From the NCBI GenBank assembly GCA_036897485.1, contig JAYMTF010001336.1, forward strand, positions 1 through 24,087: a stretch of 24,087 nucleotides of DNA, in the 5' to 3' direction. Of this stretch, positions 11,396 through 21,585 are shown in pieces. This DNA comes from Pelargonium nanum (lineage: Eukaryota; Streptophyta; Magnoliopsida; Geraniales; Geraniaceae). The position numbers were made by a program, and so were the translations under genes. The stretch's first letter is position 1, and each line of letters starts with the position of its first letter. The notes beneath the pieces were generated by a model that saw only the letters and a program-made list of their open reading frames with translations, made no database searches and was not told where the DNA came from.

Positions 11396-14300
11396 CTAAC
11401 AATTTCCAGGACTAGATACTGAATTCGGCGGTTGACAGTGTTCTTTAGCATCAAGACGGCCTTCAGGGTCACATACGTTCTCCTCCGCCTTTGAATTAAG
11501 AGCACCTGGGTTCATCTTCTGGACCTCCTCCCTCGTATAGATGAATATCTTCCGTACCATGCCACAGAATTCTCTGGATCAATGAAAATATGCCGACAGC
11601 TCATCAGTAAAGAATAAAGACAAGTATTAACAGATGGTGAACAATTGATACAAAAACTAAAGGATGGTTATTCAAATATTCTATCAAATAAAACCACAAA
11701 AGAGAATCGATGGATCCTTACTGCCAGGGATCATCTCCAACAAGCATCATATCACCCTCATCATCTGTATAGACAATCAGCCAATCTTTCTTGGAAGTTA
11801 TTAATTCACCACCAAATTCAAACAACTGGTCCAATTCTGCAATCAATTCTTCATAATTTTTGAACTTTGTAAGATCCACAGACCTACCAAGTGCAATTCC
11901 CTGCTTGTGAACCTGAAATCAAAAGCAGTCTACTAAGAAAAATGTTCCCACAGCAGTAGGCACCTCATACTGTGCAGTGAATATTATAAAAAGAAAGAAA
12001 TAGGAAGATAACTAGAGATAAATGAGTAACACCTTAGTACAACTCCGGGTTGACCCTCCCTGAACTTTGCCTTGAACATCTCTTGCAAGTGGCTGACACG
12101 CTTGGATTGCTTTCTCTTGCTCGTTACCGTGCGGATTGTCTGCTGATCTTGAGCCCTTTGAATGTTCAGATTTTTGGTCAGAATGATGTGTAACAAGATG
12201 AGCATGACCCACAGCTTCGGTCATTGTATTCCTGTGCGATTCGAGTTTCTCTGGTGTTACAGGATTGCTGATGAGGGGAATACCAAAGAGCTTGCAATTA
12301 CCATCCTTAGGCCTTACAGCCTCATGGTTTTGTCCTGAACTGGGCATAGAAATTGGCTCCCTTGAATGAGCAGAAGTTGCTAACTGAGTTGGAGGTGGTG
12401 GCATCAACCAGTTTCCGTGAGGGTGTTCAACCCTATGACCGTGAAACACCTGATGCTCACCATAGCCACTGTATCCAACATTTTCTCGTGCTTGATAAGC
12501 TATTTCACCTTGTGCAGGTACTTTCATATTTGAATCTGACAAATTTAGAGACAGATTGGACGACATCATGGGCCATGGGCTTCCAAAGAAGTTAAACTTT
12601 GCTCCTTGATCAAGCATATGCTTTTTCATTGAAGCTGCTACTTCTGCAGTTGGTTCAACACGACGTGGGCTGAAACCAAAGGAGGTATCTGTGCTTGACC
12701 CAAAACCTGATAATAAATCGGTGTAAGTTGGTTCATGCCTCCCCGCAGGCATCCAATTGTCCGATCCAAATCTTCTTGAGCCTGAGCCCACATTAAACTT
12801 TTCATCCTCTACTGTTGGAGGCCACATAACAGACTTTTCAGCAGTGTCAACCTCATTACTCTCAGCATAATTGCCTCTCAAGGTCGAGAATTCTTGACCT
12901 TGCAAGACCCTTGCAAATCCATTTTGTGATGAAGGGTCTACAGTCGCTTTTGATGAACCTAATCAATGCAGGGACAAAAAGGATTAGACCACACTGACTT
13001 CGTCTACAAAACAGGTGATACTGAAAAATACATCAATAGAGCAGTAACCATACCTCCCCGAGTAAGGACAGAGGAGTCTGGAGACGAAGGCACCATGTTT
13101 GATCGGGGCCTTTTTGGTCTGGGCATAGGAAGAGGATTAAGTGCAGGTGGAGCCAAAGCAGGTTCTATTTTCCAAGGTGAAACTCTCTCTGGACGAGGAA
13201 TGGTAGACGTTTCATCCCATCTCACCTAAAAAAAGCATCACATGATTGATTTATGCACTTAACATCCAATAAGCAAATAATATACAAAACTTTAAATAAT
13301 GAGATATTACCTTCAAACATCTCCATTTGGATTCTCGCCACCTTTTAGAGTCAGAATCTTCAATTCCAACAATGGTACCAGTAAACCTTGTATGAGAATT
13401 AAAAAAAACATTAGTAAAATATAAAGTGAGTCCATAGAGATAACAAATTGTTGTTGAAAAGTCAGTTAAAGTGTATAACTAATCAGAGTAAATCTGAGAG
13501 TTAATTTAGCAAAACAATAAACATGTATCAGCAGTACCTCTGTTCTGGAGCTTCTTCACCCTCAAATCTCATTTTGAACCTCATCCCTATGGAATAGTTG
13601 TTCTTGACAGCCTCCATGTACTGGTCATATGGAACAATAAATTCAGCAGGGCTTGTCCTGTGACACACCATTCAGAAAATAGTTAGGTAAAGTTTGGGAA
13701 AACATCAGACAATTATGCACATGCAAGTAGTAGCAAATTTGGAATCATTGTCCTTTAAAATAAAGTAAAGCCAGTAGATATCACCAGAGATACAAACAAT
13801 ATCAGATTAGACCATCTAACAGAACAGATGCAGTTTTATCAAGTTGAACCCCATAAAATCAAGATCTTTGAACACATGAACACATAACTGGGACGTGAGT
13901 ATAGGCAAACAAATTAACCTTGTATGAAAATAACTTTCCCAACCTCTCAATTAATAGTAACTTGTAAATGCAATGTACCTGGGCTTGTAATAGACTGTGA
14001 ACATGGTTCCAGTTGAAATGGCATGCCAAGCTGTTGCAAGGACACCAAGATGCATGCTGTGACTGGATATGACTGAAGATGGAACATTACCCTGCTGTCT
14101 CATAGCTCGTCTCACACCAACACGCAGTTCCCCATTTTCACCCCTGAAAGCCATTGCAGGTTTTGTTCAAACATAAACATGTGGACACAAAAAGTAGAAT
14201 AACTTCTCTTTAAGAAAAGTGGTCACAAACCTTAGGAATATGAAAGCATCCCCAGCTACAAGCCTTTTGGAGCTAACAAAGACACTCCAACCACTTTGGA

Positions 14301-15817
14301 GTAAATGCCTCCTGGGTTGACCTGTAATTCACAAACAAAAAAAATGATTAGCACAAATATAAACATTAAATCAGACTGAGTTCAGAGAATTTACAAAGAA
14401 AAATCATCTCCGTCTAATTCAAATTTTGAGTAATATGGTATTATAGATATCCAAACAAAGTACTGAAATCCAATCACAGGATACTGGAAATCATCTTCAG
14501 ATATCGAACATGTAAAGCTAATTAAATATAATATAGTTTTTTCTTACCCCGAAATATGTGTCGGAAGCGCCACTCATTTCCATGTAAATCTTTGGCTACC
14601 AACTCCTGGGTGGGAGGTTGCCTTGACATGTCCTATAAACATACATGAAAATTTTAAAATTAAGAACCTTCATTCAAGTTTCTACCATTAACGTAGAGAA
14701 GCTGATGACTAGTAAACTAACCAGAGGAGGAAGACACTCGTCTGCATGCCTTCTCAGCACTGAAAACCCTCCATGAGTACTAGTGTCTGATGCAGTCAGA
14801 GTCTTACAAAAAGAGTGCACATGAAACCGCGGTGGTGGTGGAGGAGGTGGCTCCTTCTCTAATGCATTCTCATTTTGCTGATAGTAAAAAAAAAATACCA
14901 AACTCTTTAAATTTCAACTCACACATGACACATCAGTAGCTCTTGACTTGGAACACCATGTGTAACTACTTACATTTCTTTCAGGAAGCAAAGTTATTTG
15001 TGCAAAAACCTCATCAGTATCCGGCTCCGCCTGTATTTTAGATTAGGTAGGTATCAAAACGTCAACCCAGAAAAACCCTTTACCAAACAAAACCCTCTAG
15101 AGCTACACTTTCAATAATAACTAATTAAACTTAAATCTCTACTTTCTGTTGCAGACAAGTACCTTCAATTGGACATTGATCACTTGACAAAGGATCTTGG
15201 AAGGAAGATCATAAACTGGCATCTGCTGATCTGCTACCTGATTTGTTGATGCCTCAACCTAAACCAAATCACCACAAGATAACCAGAAACACACTTCAAT
15301 ATATGAAGCAAAATTGAAAAAGTTTAAATTTTTGTCACAAATAAAAATAATAGCTCCCTGGAAAAACACAAGTGACGGCAAATTCCAAAACCTAACCATA
15401 ATAATTGAACAAAAACTTGAACTGTTGAGAAAAACAAGAAATCTCTACAGACAGAGAGAAAATTGCAAGGCTTAGTGACGAATCTGACCTGCTCGATGTG
15501 TCCCTGAGGGAAATAAAACACACGCTCTCCTTCGCGAGGCACGGTGACGAGAGGTCCGGCACATGCATGCCAGAGCTCCGTGAAAAGCGCTCTCTCAGCA
15601 TCTGCAGCACACAACATTTAAGAAACCACAACCAGTACACAAACACCTCAAAAAACGAGAGAAGAAAGAGCCACAATTTACCTTTTCCGGTGGCGGTCCG
15701 GCTCTTCTGGCCCTCCGCGCCGCTCCTAGTGTCGTTCTGGTCGGTGTAACCGGAGGAGAAGCTCTCACCTCTCCCGTTACCACAATTTCCCTTAATCGAA
15801 ACCTCCGATGACGCCAT
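11396..15817 (-). CDS. ARF2: Auxin response factor 2 (class B repressor ARF)
   Basis: This nuclear DNA-binding protein binds auxin response elements and mainly represses auxin-responsive genes. Exons in transcription order are 15817-15682, 15601-15489, 15258-15163, 15030-14974, 14877-14722, 14632-14548, 14321-14231, 14143-13979, 13657-13538, 13386-13311, 13225-13054, 12958-12033, 11912-11722 and 11573-11396. All introns are GT-AG, giving 853 aa (Arabidopsis ARF2 is 859). The B3 domain spans about 157-260 and the ARF dimerisation region about 280-365. PRPKRPR (400-406) looks like an NLS. The middle region is Ser/Pro/Gly-rich rather than Gln-rich, as in repressor ARFs, with EAR-like LSLNL (558-562) and KLFGI (645-649). 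The PB1 domain (732 to about 815) keeps both faces: K734 and the acidic DDEGD (781-785). Seven prolines (144-150) precede B3. The start at 15817 (MASSEV) gives the family N-terminus in strong context (GAAATGG); an in-frame ATG three codons upstream is the alternative. Confidence 0.96.
12891..12911 (-). promoter_or_regulatory. tasiR-ARF (TAS3) target site in the ARF2 mRNA
   Basis: The mRNA sequence in exon 12, GGTCTTGCAAGGTCAAGAA and flanks, encodes RVLQGQE (residues 439-445). It is complementary to the conserved TAS3 siRNA that cleaves ARF2, ARF3 and ARF4. Against the siRNA as I recall it, this site has one G:U wobble at siRNA position 13 and one mismatch at position 21; all other positions pair, including the cleavage positions 10-11. 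The basis is established knowledge of the miR390-TAS3-ARF pathway plus the visible sequence. Confidence 0.88.
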
Positions 15818-15822
15818 TTCTT

Positions 15823-15849
15823 TCATCTCTCAACGCAGATCTCACACAT
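15823..15849 (-). promoter_or_regulatory. Minimal uORF in the ARF2 leader overlapping a potential start codon
   Basis: ATG at 15849-15847 opens an 8-codon frame (M-C-E-I-C-V-E-R) ending in TGA at 15825-15823. The stop overlaps the ATG at 15826-15824 as ATGA; that ATG is in frame with the ARF2 start at 15817. The uATG context is weak (C at -3, T at +4), so leaky scanning or reinitiation would be expected. It is the only upstream ATG in the minus strand back to about 16270. Confidence 0.5.
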
Positions 15850-16185
15850 CTGAGGCTAAAACCAACTCACTCACACACAAAACCTAAACCCCAACTCGGA
15901 AGACCTCAATTCCACTCCACAACCACGAAAACCAGCAGCTGTCGCTCAAATAAATCACAAAACCACACTCTCACCCAGAACCTTGAAATCAGAAACCTTT
16001 TGGCTGAATTTTCCTTATCTTGCCCAATCAAAACCTATCTGACACCACAGCTTCCTCAATTCTGTACCAGTCCTCTCGATTCGACAATCAAACAACTCGT
16101 GTGGCTCTCTCTCTGAACAAGCCACGACCCTATCTCTTCGGCGAAGAAGTATTGCACCAGGTGGCAGAGCCTTCTTCGTACACAG

Positions 16186-16207
16186 TCTCTCTCTCTCTCT
16201 CTCTCTC
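16186..16207. repeat. (TC)11 microsatellite in the ARF2 leader/promoter
   Basis: A (TC)n run on the + strand reads (GA)n in the ARF2 direction, about 370 bases before the start codon, in a CT-rich stretch continuing to 16240. GA repeats near plant transcription starts can be bound by BPC/GAGA-binding proteins. That role here is inferred. Confidence 0.85.
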
Positions 16208-16260
16208 CCCTTCTGTGTCTCTCTATTTTTCTCTCTCTATTGTCGAGGCTTAACCAGAGT

Positions 16261-16369
16261 GGTCAAAACTGGAGCAATCATTTCAACCGCGGTCAATTTC
16301 TAACCGGTCCTCCTCCACTGGCAGCAACCGGTGGCTCAAAACTTTGCCACCGGCTACAGCCGGTTGACC
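16261..16369. promoter_or_regulatory. Cluster of three W-boxes in the ARF2 promoter
   Basis: TTGACC, the WRKY-binding W-box core, occurs at 16266-16261 and 16296-16291 on the minus strand and at 16364-16369 on the plus strand. All lie within 110 bases and 440-550 bases upstream of the ARF2 start codon. The same stretch has several ACCGG/CCGGT words (around 16303, 16328, 16349 and 16359). Clustering suggests but does not show WRKY control. Confidence 0.45.
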
Positions 16370-16434
16370 AACCCCATCAAGCCCCGAAAAAGCGACACGA
16401 TCGGGTCTGATTTAATAAAGGCGGCTTTATCAGG

Positions 16435-16459
16435 AAAACGGCGTTAGTCTCGCCGTTTT
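16435..16459. repeat. Perfect 9-bp stem, 7-base loop inverted repeat
   Basis: AAAACGGCG (16435-16443) and CGCCGTTTT (16451-16459) form a perfect inverted repeat around TTAGTCT. It looks like a bacterial terminator, but in this plant promoter it is more likely a paired binding site or incidental. Confidence 0.75.
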
Positions 16460-16727
16460 GTCTTCGTGTCGACTTGGGATTGGCTGGCGGGGAGAGATAA
16501 CGGCGTCATTTTTGGAGTAACGGAGAGAGAGAGAAAAGCTGTTCTGTTTTTACGGAAATGGATTTGTCGTGCTAGTAACGGGCAAGGTTGGATTGTTGCG
16601 GGATGGGGGTGCGCAGTTCACATGCCTCGGCGCACGTTAATCGCGTTTCCTGACTTCGGGACTGACTTGCGCCAGGGGGATAGTGAACCACGCCACCCCT
16701 GTGTGAATGTGTCGTGTGGTGATATCT

Positions 16728-16747
16728 AAAATCTCGCGCGAGATTTT
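16728..16747. promoter_or_regulatory. Perfect 20-bp palindrome centred on CGCGCG
   Basis: AAAATCTCGCGCGAGATTTT is identical to its reverse complement over all 20 bases. It lies about 910 bases upstream of the ARF2 start codon, at the border between GC-richer promoter sequence and AT-rich intergenic DNA. It contains CGCG cores of the CAMTA (calmodulin-binding activator) type and resembles the TCTCGCGAGA promoter motif with two extra central bases. Confidence 0.6.
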
Positions 16748-16759
16748 CTCGTGGGTGAT

Positions 16760-17195
16760 ATTCCCCTGCTCGGTAAACAAGATTCCAACTGTATATATTT
16801 CCATTTATGGAAAGTCAATTTGTCAAGTAATTTTTAAGATTTACAAATATTCCATGAATTTTAATTAAGATGCTTATGATTCATAATAGGATTTGCTTGG
16901 CAGTCAACTTTGTTTCTTTCCTTGTTATCAAATTTTATAAAAATCATATAAACCATAACTTATTAACTTGATAAATTTGGCATTTAAGTCACCTCATTTT
17001 TTGAAAATTTATGTAAATAATTAGTATTTTTACTTATGCATGTCATAAATAAATCAAATAAGATCTTATTTAGTAACACTACCGAAAAAGTGTAAGGACT
17101 TGTTCCTAAGAGTTTCATGTAATAATATATTAGGATAAATTGTAGAAATGATCAAATAATGAATTTGAGTACTTAATCAACAACACAATAATCAA
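16760..17195. other. AT-rich intergenic sequence
   Basis: I see no gene, RNA or clear repeat in this stretch. Confidence 0.5.
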
Positions 17196-17197
17196 AG

Positions 17198-17335
17198 TTT
17201 GTTAGGTCAAACGGTTTAAACGCTTTGAATTTTCTTTTAGGGTCTCAGGTTCAATCCTCTTTGCTGACATTATGGATGGAGTTTTTGGTTAGAAGAGGAG
17301 AACCCCTTCAATGTTAATCACAATACATCTAGACT
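17198..17335 (+). mobile_element. Possible second tRNA-derived SINE fragment
   Basis: An A-box-like TAGGTCAAACGG (17203-17214) and a perfect B box GGTTCAATCC (17248-17257) are spaced 33 bases apart, as in tRNA-related Pol III promoters. The sequence after the B box does not close a tRNA cloverleaf and continues as unrelated body sequence. It differs from the SINE at 3376. The ends are not defined. Confidence 0.4.
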
Positions 17336-18950
17336 CTTGCATTTTACAAATAAGCAAATCTCGTGGGAAACATGAAATTTATGCTGGAATTAACTCGTTA
17401 AAGAAGCTCTGCATGAGTTTTCTTCTTCATACTATTAACTTGTGCATTTTACGGCATTATCAAGTATAAGTTTTCTTTAAATTTTGTTTATCTGACAGTT
17501 CGTTTAAAAAGACACTAATGTTACCGATCAATCACTAACACATTTTGTTATTGTTCATGCGGTATTTTTGATATATTTTTTGCAGCATTTTCAAATGCAG
17601 AGGGTGCAATGATAAAGTTTACAGTAAATGAGGAAATAATAATTTTGTCAGTGTCCCAAAGTATTTATAAATATAAGAGTGGGTAGGTTTGTGGAAAATA
17701 AATAAAAGGGAGAGGGTAGGTTTGTGTAATGTAGGTTAGCTTAGGACATTAAATATAAGAGTTTATGTATTTAGTATATGAGTATTGTACCATTTAAAGG
17801 CAGCCCAGACCCCATTAAGTGTGTGTTGGTGTTGGCTACATTGGCTCTATTTTTTTATAAGATCGCAGTCAAGTCAGTTTTGCCTCCTTATCATTGTACT
17901 ATGTAATATATATTAATGTGCATTAATTTTATGTGATGCACATTAAATGGTTGTTTGGTTATTAATAATACTACTCCACACCCCTACTTTACTATCTTTT
18001 AACTTCCTGTCACCATTACAATGCAACTATACACCTCCTCAAATTAATTCCTATCTAAGATGTACCCTCAAATTCAAGTCAAAATACTGACACTTTATTT
18101 TTTTTTAAAATATATCATACAAAATTTTATTAACCATTGTAATATATTCACACATTACGGATAAAGATATCTTATAATTTTTTCTACGGGGAATGACAAC
18201 TGTCGGATCTTGTGTGTTTCCAACACCAATTAACGTCTTTCGTAATTGTTTGATAAGATCACAATCAAATCAGTTTTGCCTCCAAATTTTCGTTAAGGGT
18301 TCTTCTCATTTCTCTCGATCTCTCTCTCATAAAAAAATATTATTATTGTGTTCTTCGAGCACCGACTTTTCATCACCGGCTTCCACCATCGTCCGACTTT
18401 TCGATCACCTCAGAACCGTTGCCTCTTCTGTCCTTCTCCAAGCTTATAGGCTATTATTAAATTTTAAAATTGAAAAAACATTACTTAATTTGTCATCAAA
18501 TTTGAAAATTAATATTGAAAATATTAGTGTGCATTTTAATTTTGTGACAAAATGAGTGTTCTATTTAATGTGCATGTTTTAAAAAAGTTATTCGTGCACA
18601 AGTCACCAATAATATTTGTATAATTAATATCATTTGATTTTGTGACAACACATGTTCATAGATTTATGAAGAAGAACGCACAACTCTAATGATTTAATTT
18701 TCTTTGAAATAAAAAGAAAAATAATCATTGTGAGACGAATAAAGTAATATTATACAAACTTTGTAGTAAAATTTGTGTGTTAAAAACTGAAAATGCTTAT
18801 CCATTTTGTATTCTTGCTCATCAATGGACTAAATTTCCACAAATACACAATAAATAATACAAAGACTAATTCTGTTATAGTAAACTCAATGAATTCATTG
18901 CAATTAGCTACATGCAAAAATGTTGCAAGTGCAAGCATTCCCCTAATGGG
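17336..18950. other. Gene-poor AT-rich region with scattered direct repeats
   Basis: The open frame 18193-18555 (120 codons) does not resemble a known family, and its second half is AT-driven Asn/Lys/Leu/Ile-rich sequence. Repeats seen: GGGTAGGTTTGTG at about 17681 and 17714, and a 31-bp repeat at 17857-17887 and 18253-18283. The words GTGCATT and TGCACATTAAAT recur around 17920 and 18525-18570. Confidence 0.45.
17857..17887 (+). repeat. 31-bp direct repeat, copy 1 (copy 2 at 18253-18283)
   Basis: Copy 1 is ATAAGATC-G-CA-G-TCAA-G-TCAG followed by TTTTGCCTCC. Copy 2 differs only at the three marked G positions, which are all A. They are separated by about 0.4 kb in the same orientation, suggesting a duplicated element edge rather than chance. 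Confidence 0.7.
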
Positions 18951-18951
18951 T

Positions 18952-19012
18952 GAATATGCTTTCTACTCTAAAATTTTGTGGAAGTACTTGGTGGAATATG
19001 CTTTCTACTCTA
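18952..19012 (+). repeat. Tandem repeat, 42-bp period
   Basis: GAATATGCTTTCTACTCTAA begins at 18952 and again at 18994. The 42-base period is a multiple of three, so in the open frame 18793-19044 it appears as a 14-residue repeat (EYAFYSK...). That frame has no recognised family and is probably not a gene. Confidence 0.75.
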
Positions 19013-19067
19013 AAAATTTCCTAGACAAAATAACAATACTATAATATTATTAGAAACTCTTAATTAA

Positions 19068-19361
19068 TTTCGGCTCACCTTTGGAGATCACTTAATGAAT
19101 TGCAAGAAAAAGTTGGATCATTTTGAGAATTTGGTTCTGCTTCATGTCAACAGGCAAGCTAATAGAGTTGCGGATATGTTAGCCAACTTTTGTTTTAATG
19201 CTCATGTTGGTACTAGTTTGTTTCATATTCATCTGCTTGTGGGTGAAAATTTGCTTTTGTTGGATGACTGTAATCTTGCTATGACATGCGTTAATTTTGA
19301 ACGGTTTCCCCTTAATATTTTGCATGCGGCTTTTATTGACAAAAAAGAATGGCAAAAATAA
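19068..19361 (+). pseudogene. RNase H-like (RVT_3) relic of a retroelement
   Basis: Translation in one open frame gives NCKKKLDHFENLVLL, then HVNRQANRVADMLANF, then a divergent tail. The H-V-x-R-x-A-N-x-V-A-D-x-L-A signature is the C-terminal half of the plant RNase H-like domain found in LINE polymerases and derived proteins. The expected Asp of the preceding DCK motif is Asn here. The N-terminal half with the first catalytic residues is missing: a stop lies just upstream at 19065-19067. Read as a decayed fragment of a LINE-type element rather than a working gene. Confidence 0.6.
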
Positions 19362-19369
19362 TTTGTTCA

Positions 19370-20288
19370 TATGTTTGGTGGCCCAAGAAATTAATATTGT
19401 GTTAAGTCAAAGCCTGATTATCTAATATTAATATTAATGTGGTTCTAATAATTTACACTTGTTTTCTTTGGTTACTCAAGGAAGAAACTAGACATATATA
19501 TGCAATAAACTTCGTATTGTTACTATCACAATGTCGGGTCATATTCGTTGCAGCATATTCTTCATACAAATTTAAGTGAATAATTCAATAATATTATAAT
19601 AAAGTTTTTCTTTTATTTTCTCTCACACTTTGCCCCTATTTAAAGCTCCTCAACTTAGAGATGGCTATTTATATGTGAACATTGGAAACTCAAATTTCAT
19701 CAATGTTTTAGTGTGCGGTTGGACCCCAAAAAATTAAAGTGCGGGTGAGACAACTTCACACTTTTGTGCATAATCTACTACTAAAGTCTGACTCAAAACG
19801 CGCACAAACTCATGTTAGTTAAGGTTTCTATTTTATTAGAACTCGAATTGTTAGTCGGAACATGACCGAAATTGTAAATACAAGATAGTAATCAGAGTTA
19901 AATTAAGCACTAATATTATCGATAACAACCTAGAACGAGACCGCTGTAACTGCAAGCAACTCGAACAATAAAGTCATTGGTAGTATGAGCAGTTACTACA
20001 ACACATTGTCGTTAATGACAAGAAAAGGGCACGGCGAATGATATTGTTGAGAAAATAAATGCAATACATTGATTTTTATCTTTCTTTTGTCTTAAGTCAA
20101 AACGGCCACCGATTTAAGGTGATTACACAATAAAATTATATTCTTTTTGTTATATAGTGGATCTACTCTTTTATAATATAAAAAATGCTAAAACAATTAT
20201 GATTTATCATTTGAGAATGTTGGAATATAATATTATAATAGATGAGAACTTCAACTATAAGTTTGAGTTTTTAGTTAAGCTAGTTATA
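19370..20288. other. AT-rich intergenic sequence, no gene seen
   Basis: There is no protein-like frame or RNA gene. The 19690-20060 stretch is somewhat less AT-rich and may be element debris, but I could not assign it. Confidence 0.45.
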
Positions 20289-20290
20289 TA

Positions 20291-20470
20291 CTCAATTTGT
20301 CTTAAAATAAGTGTCTAATTTCACTTGTATTTTGTTCCAATATAATTTTTTTTGTTTAAACTTAGTTATGTATGAAGTACCAATAGAGTCCCTTTATAAG
20401 TTAAAAAATGTTATTAATTTTTTTACTACACAAGTGCATAAAAATAAAAAAAATGAAATATACAACATTA
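20291..20470. mobile_element. Degraded Stowaway-like MITE, left end
   Basis: After TA (20289-20290) the sequence CTCAATTTGTCTTAAAATAA, then GTGTC, matches the Stowaway-type terminus. The internal segment 20358-20403 aligns with 3238-3290 (shared words TTAGTTA, GTATGAA and TATAAGTTA), marking it as the same family as the element at 3172. The right end is not recognisable. Confidence 0.45.
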
Positions 20471-20574
20471 GCTAACTTTTTATTTATGAATTAAAAAAAA
20501 TTCAACGAAAATATATCCCATTTACACAAATGAAAATGAAAATAAAGTAAATAAAAAAAAAAAAAAAAAAGACT

Positions 20575-20598
20575 CTCAGCCATGATTTATTGGCTGAG
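20575..20598. repeat. Inverted repeat next to an A18 tract
   Basis: CTCAGCCA (20575-20582) and TGGCTGAG (20591-20598) form a perfect 8-bp stem around TGATTTAT, directly after a run of 18 A (20553-20570). GACTCTCA also repeats directly at 20571 and 20598. TTGGCTGAGAT recurs at about 20707. Confidence 0.75.
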
Positions 20599-20629
20599 AC
20601 TCTCATCCAATAAAACACTGTCAATTATG

Positions 20630-20960
20630 TGATGTCACGTCAGCTATTTACACTTGTATTCGCGTCAATAAATCCGCGCTCCGCCCGGATTCATATTCTT
20701 TGTCTTTTGGCTGAGATGTCTTGATATTCAATAAAAAAACTAATTTACTAAATGAATAAATGTTTTTCTACAGTTGTGAGCAAAAGGACAATGCGACAAC
20801 GATGGCCGGCGCGATAAAACGGCAAAGCAGGCAAAGAGAAAGGGCTAAAATATCGGGAGAAATCGTAGAGAGGTCACGTCAAGAGCACGCGCTGAGGCCG
20901 AGTAGAGTAGGGGTGTGGTCAGTAGGTGGGTCCCACGTGTATTGTCCAATAGCAGTTGTG
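20630..20960. promoter_or_regulatory. Orphan promoter-like block with ACGT and TCP-type motifs
   Basis: This GC-richer island in AT-rich DNA contains GTCACGTCAG (about 20633-20642), a G-box CACGTG (20934-20939), and GTGGGTCCCAC (20926-20936). The last includes GGNCCCAC-type class I TCP sites on both strands, overlapping the G-box. An ATG at 20802 in good context (CGATGG) opens a 73-codon Arg/Lys-rich frame to 21023 without known domains. No recognisable gene follows. It may be a lost gene's promoter, a captured promoter fragment or part of an element. Confidence 0.3.
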
Positions 20961-21570
20961 TATAGTCTAAAGCAACAAATGGAGGAATCTTTGTCCGCTA
21001 AAGTTTTATTAGCAAAATCATAAATACAATTTTTTTATTTCATTTTTTTTTAATTTCTTACCATTATTGACCTCTCGTGACTGTTGTTTCGGCCACAACC
21101 CCCCATATTTTTTGCCTTACCCTTTTTTGACCCCTCAAATAGTTTAATTTACAATTACAACACTAATAATATTTATTTATTTGTGTTTCTATGAGAATTG
21201 GTAGCTTTTGTCAAGTGGAGATGGGAGCTATTTAGTCCTGAATTGTCCATATGAAGCGAAACATTCAGGAAATTACATGGAAGTTGGTCCATGATTTTTA
21301 GTAATGGTCAATTCATGTGAACATCTTTTTTCTCTCATGCATTGTATTTGCATGAATGTGTCCCTATGAGGCAACAACTTTAACTTTGTCAAATATACAA
21401 GAATTCATTAGAAAGTTCGAGTTTTTCCATATATAATAACAAATAAATAAAGGAAGAAAGAAAGATTATGTTGGATTGGATGGTTTTAAAGGGTTTTCCA
21501 CTACTTTTTGTGTAGTCAATTTAGTGCAATGTAATTTTCTTTTCTTTTTACCTTGTGGAGTTGCTTGGGT

Positions 21571-21585
21571 GATGATGATGATGAT
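21571..21585. repeat. (GAT)5 microsatellite
   Basis: Five GAT units, a simple repeat in AT-rich intergenic DNA. Confidence 0.85.

Noticed and set aside
15808-16253. Plus-strand frames across the ARF2 leader and promoter
   Set aside because: Antisense to the ARF2 first exon and leader; composition mirrors CT-rich repeats.
16435-16459. Bacterial-type transcription terminator
   Set aside because: The hairpin shape fits, but the window is plant nuclear DNA and the site is inside a promoter.
16466-16729. 87-codon plus-strand frame in the ARF2 promoter
   Set aside because: Lies in GC-richer promoter DNA, has no recognised domain, and is explained by low stop density.
18193-18555. 120-codon plus-strand frame as a gene
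   Set aside because: Ser-rich start, then AT-driven Asn/Lys/Ile sequence; no known domain and no transcript evidence available.
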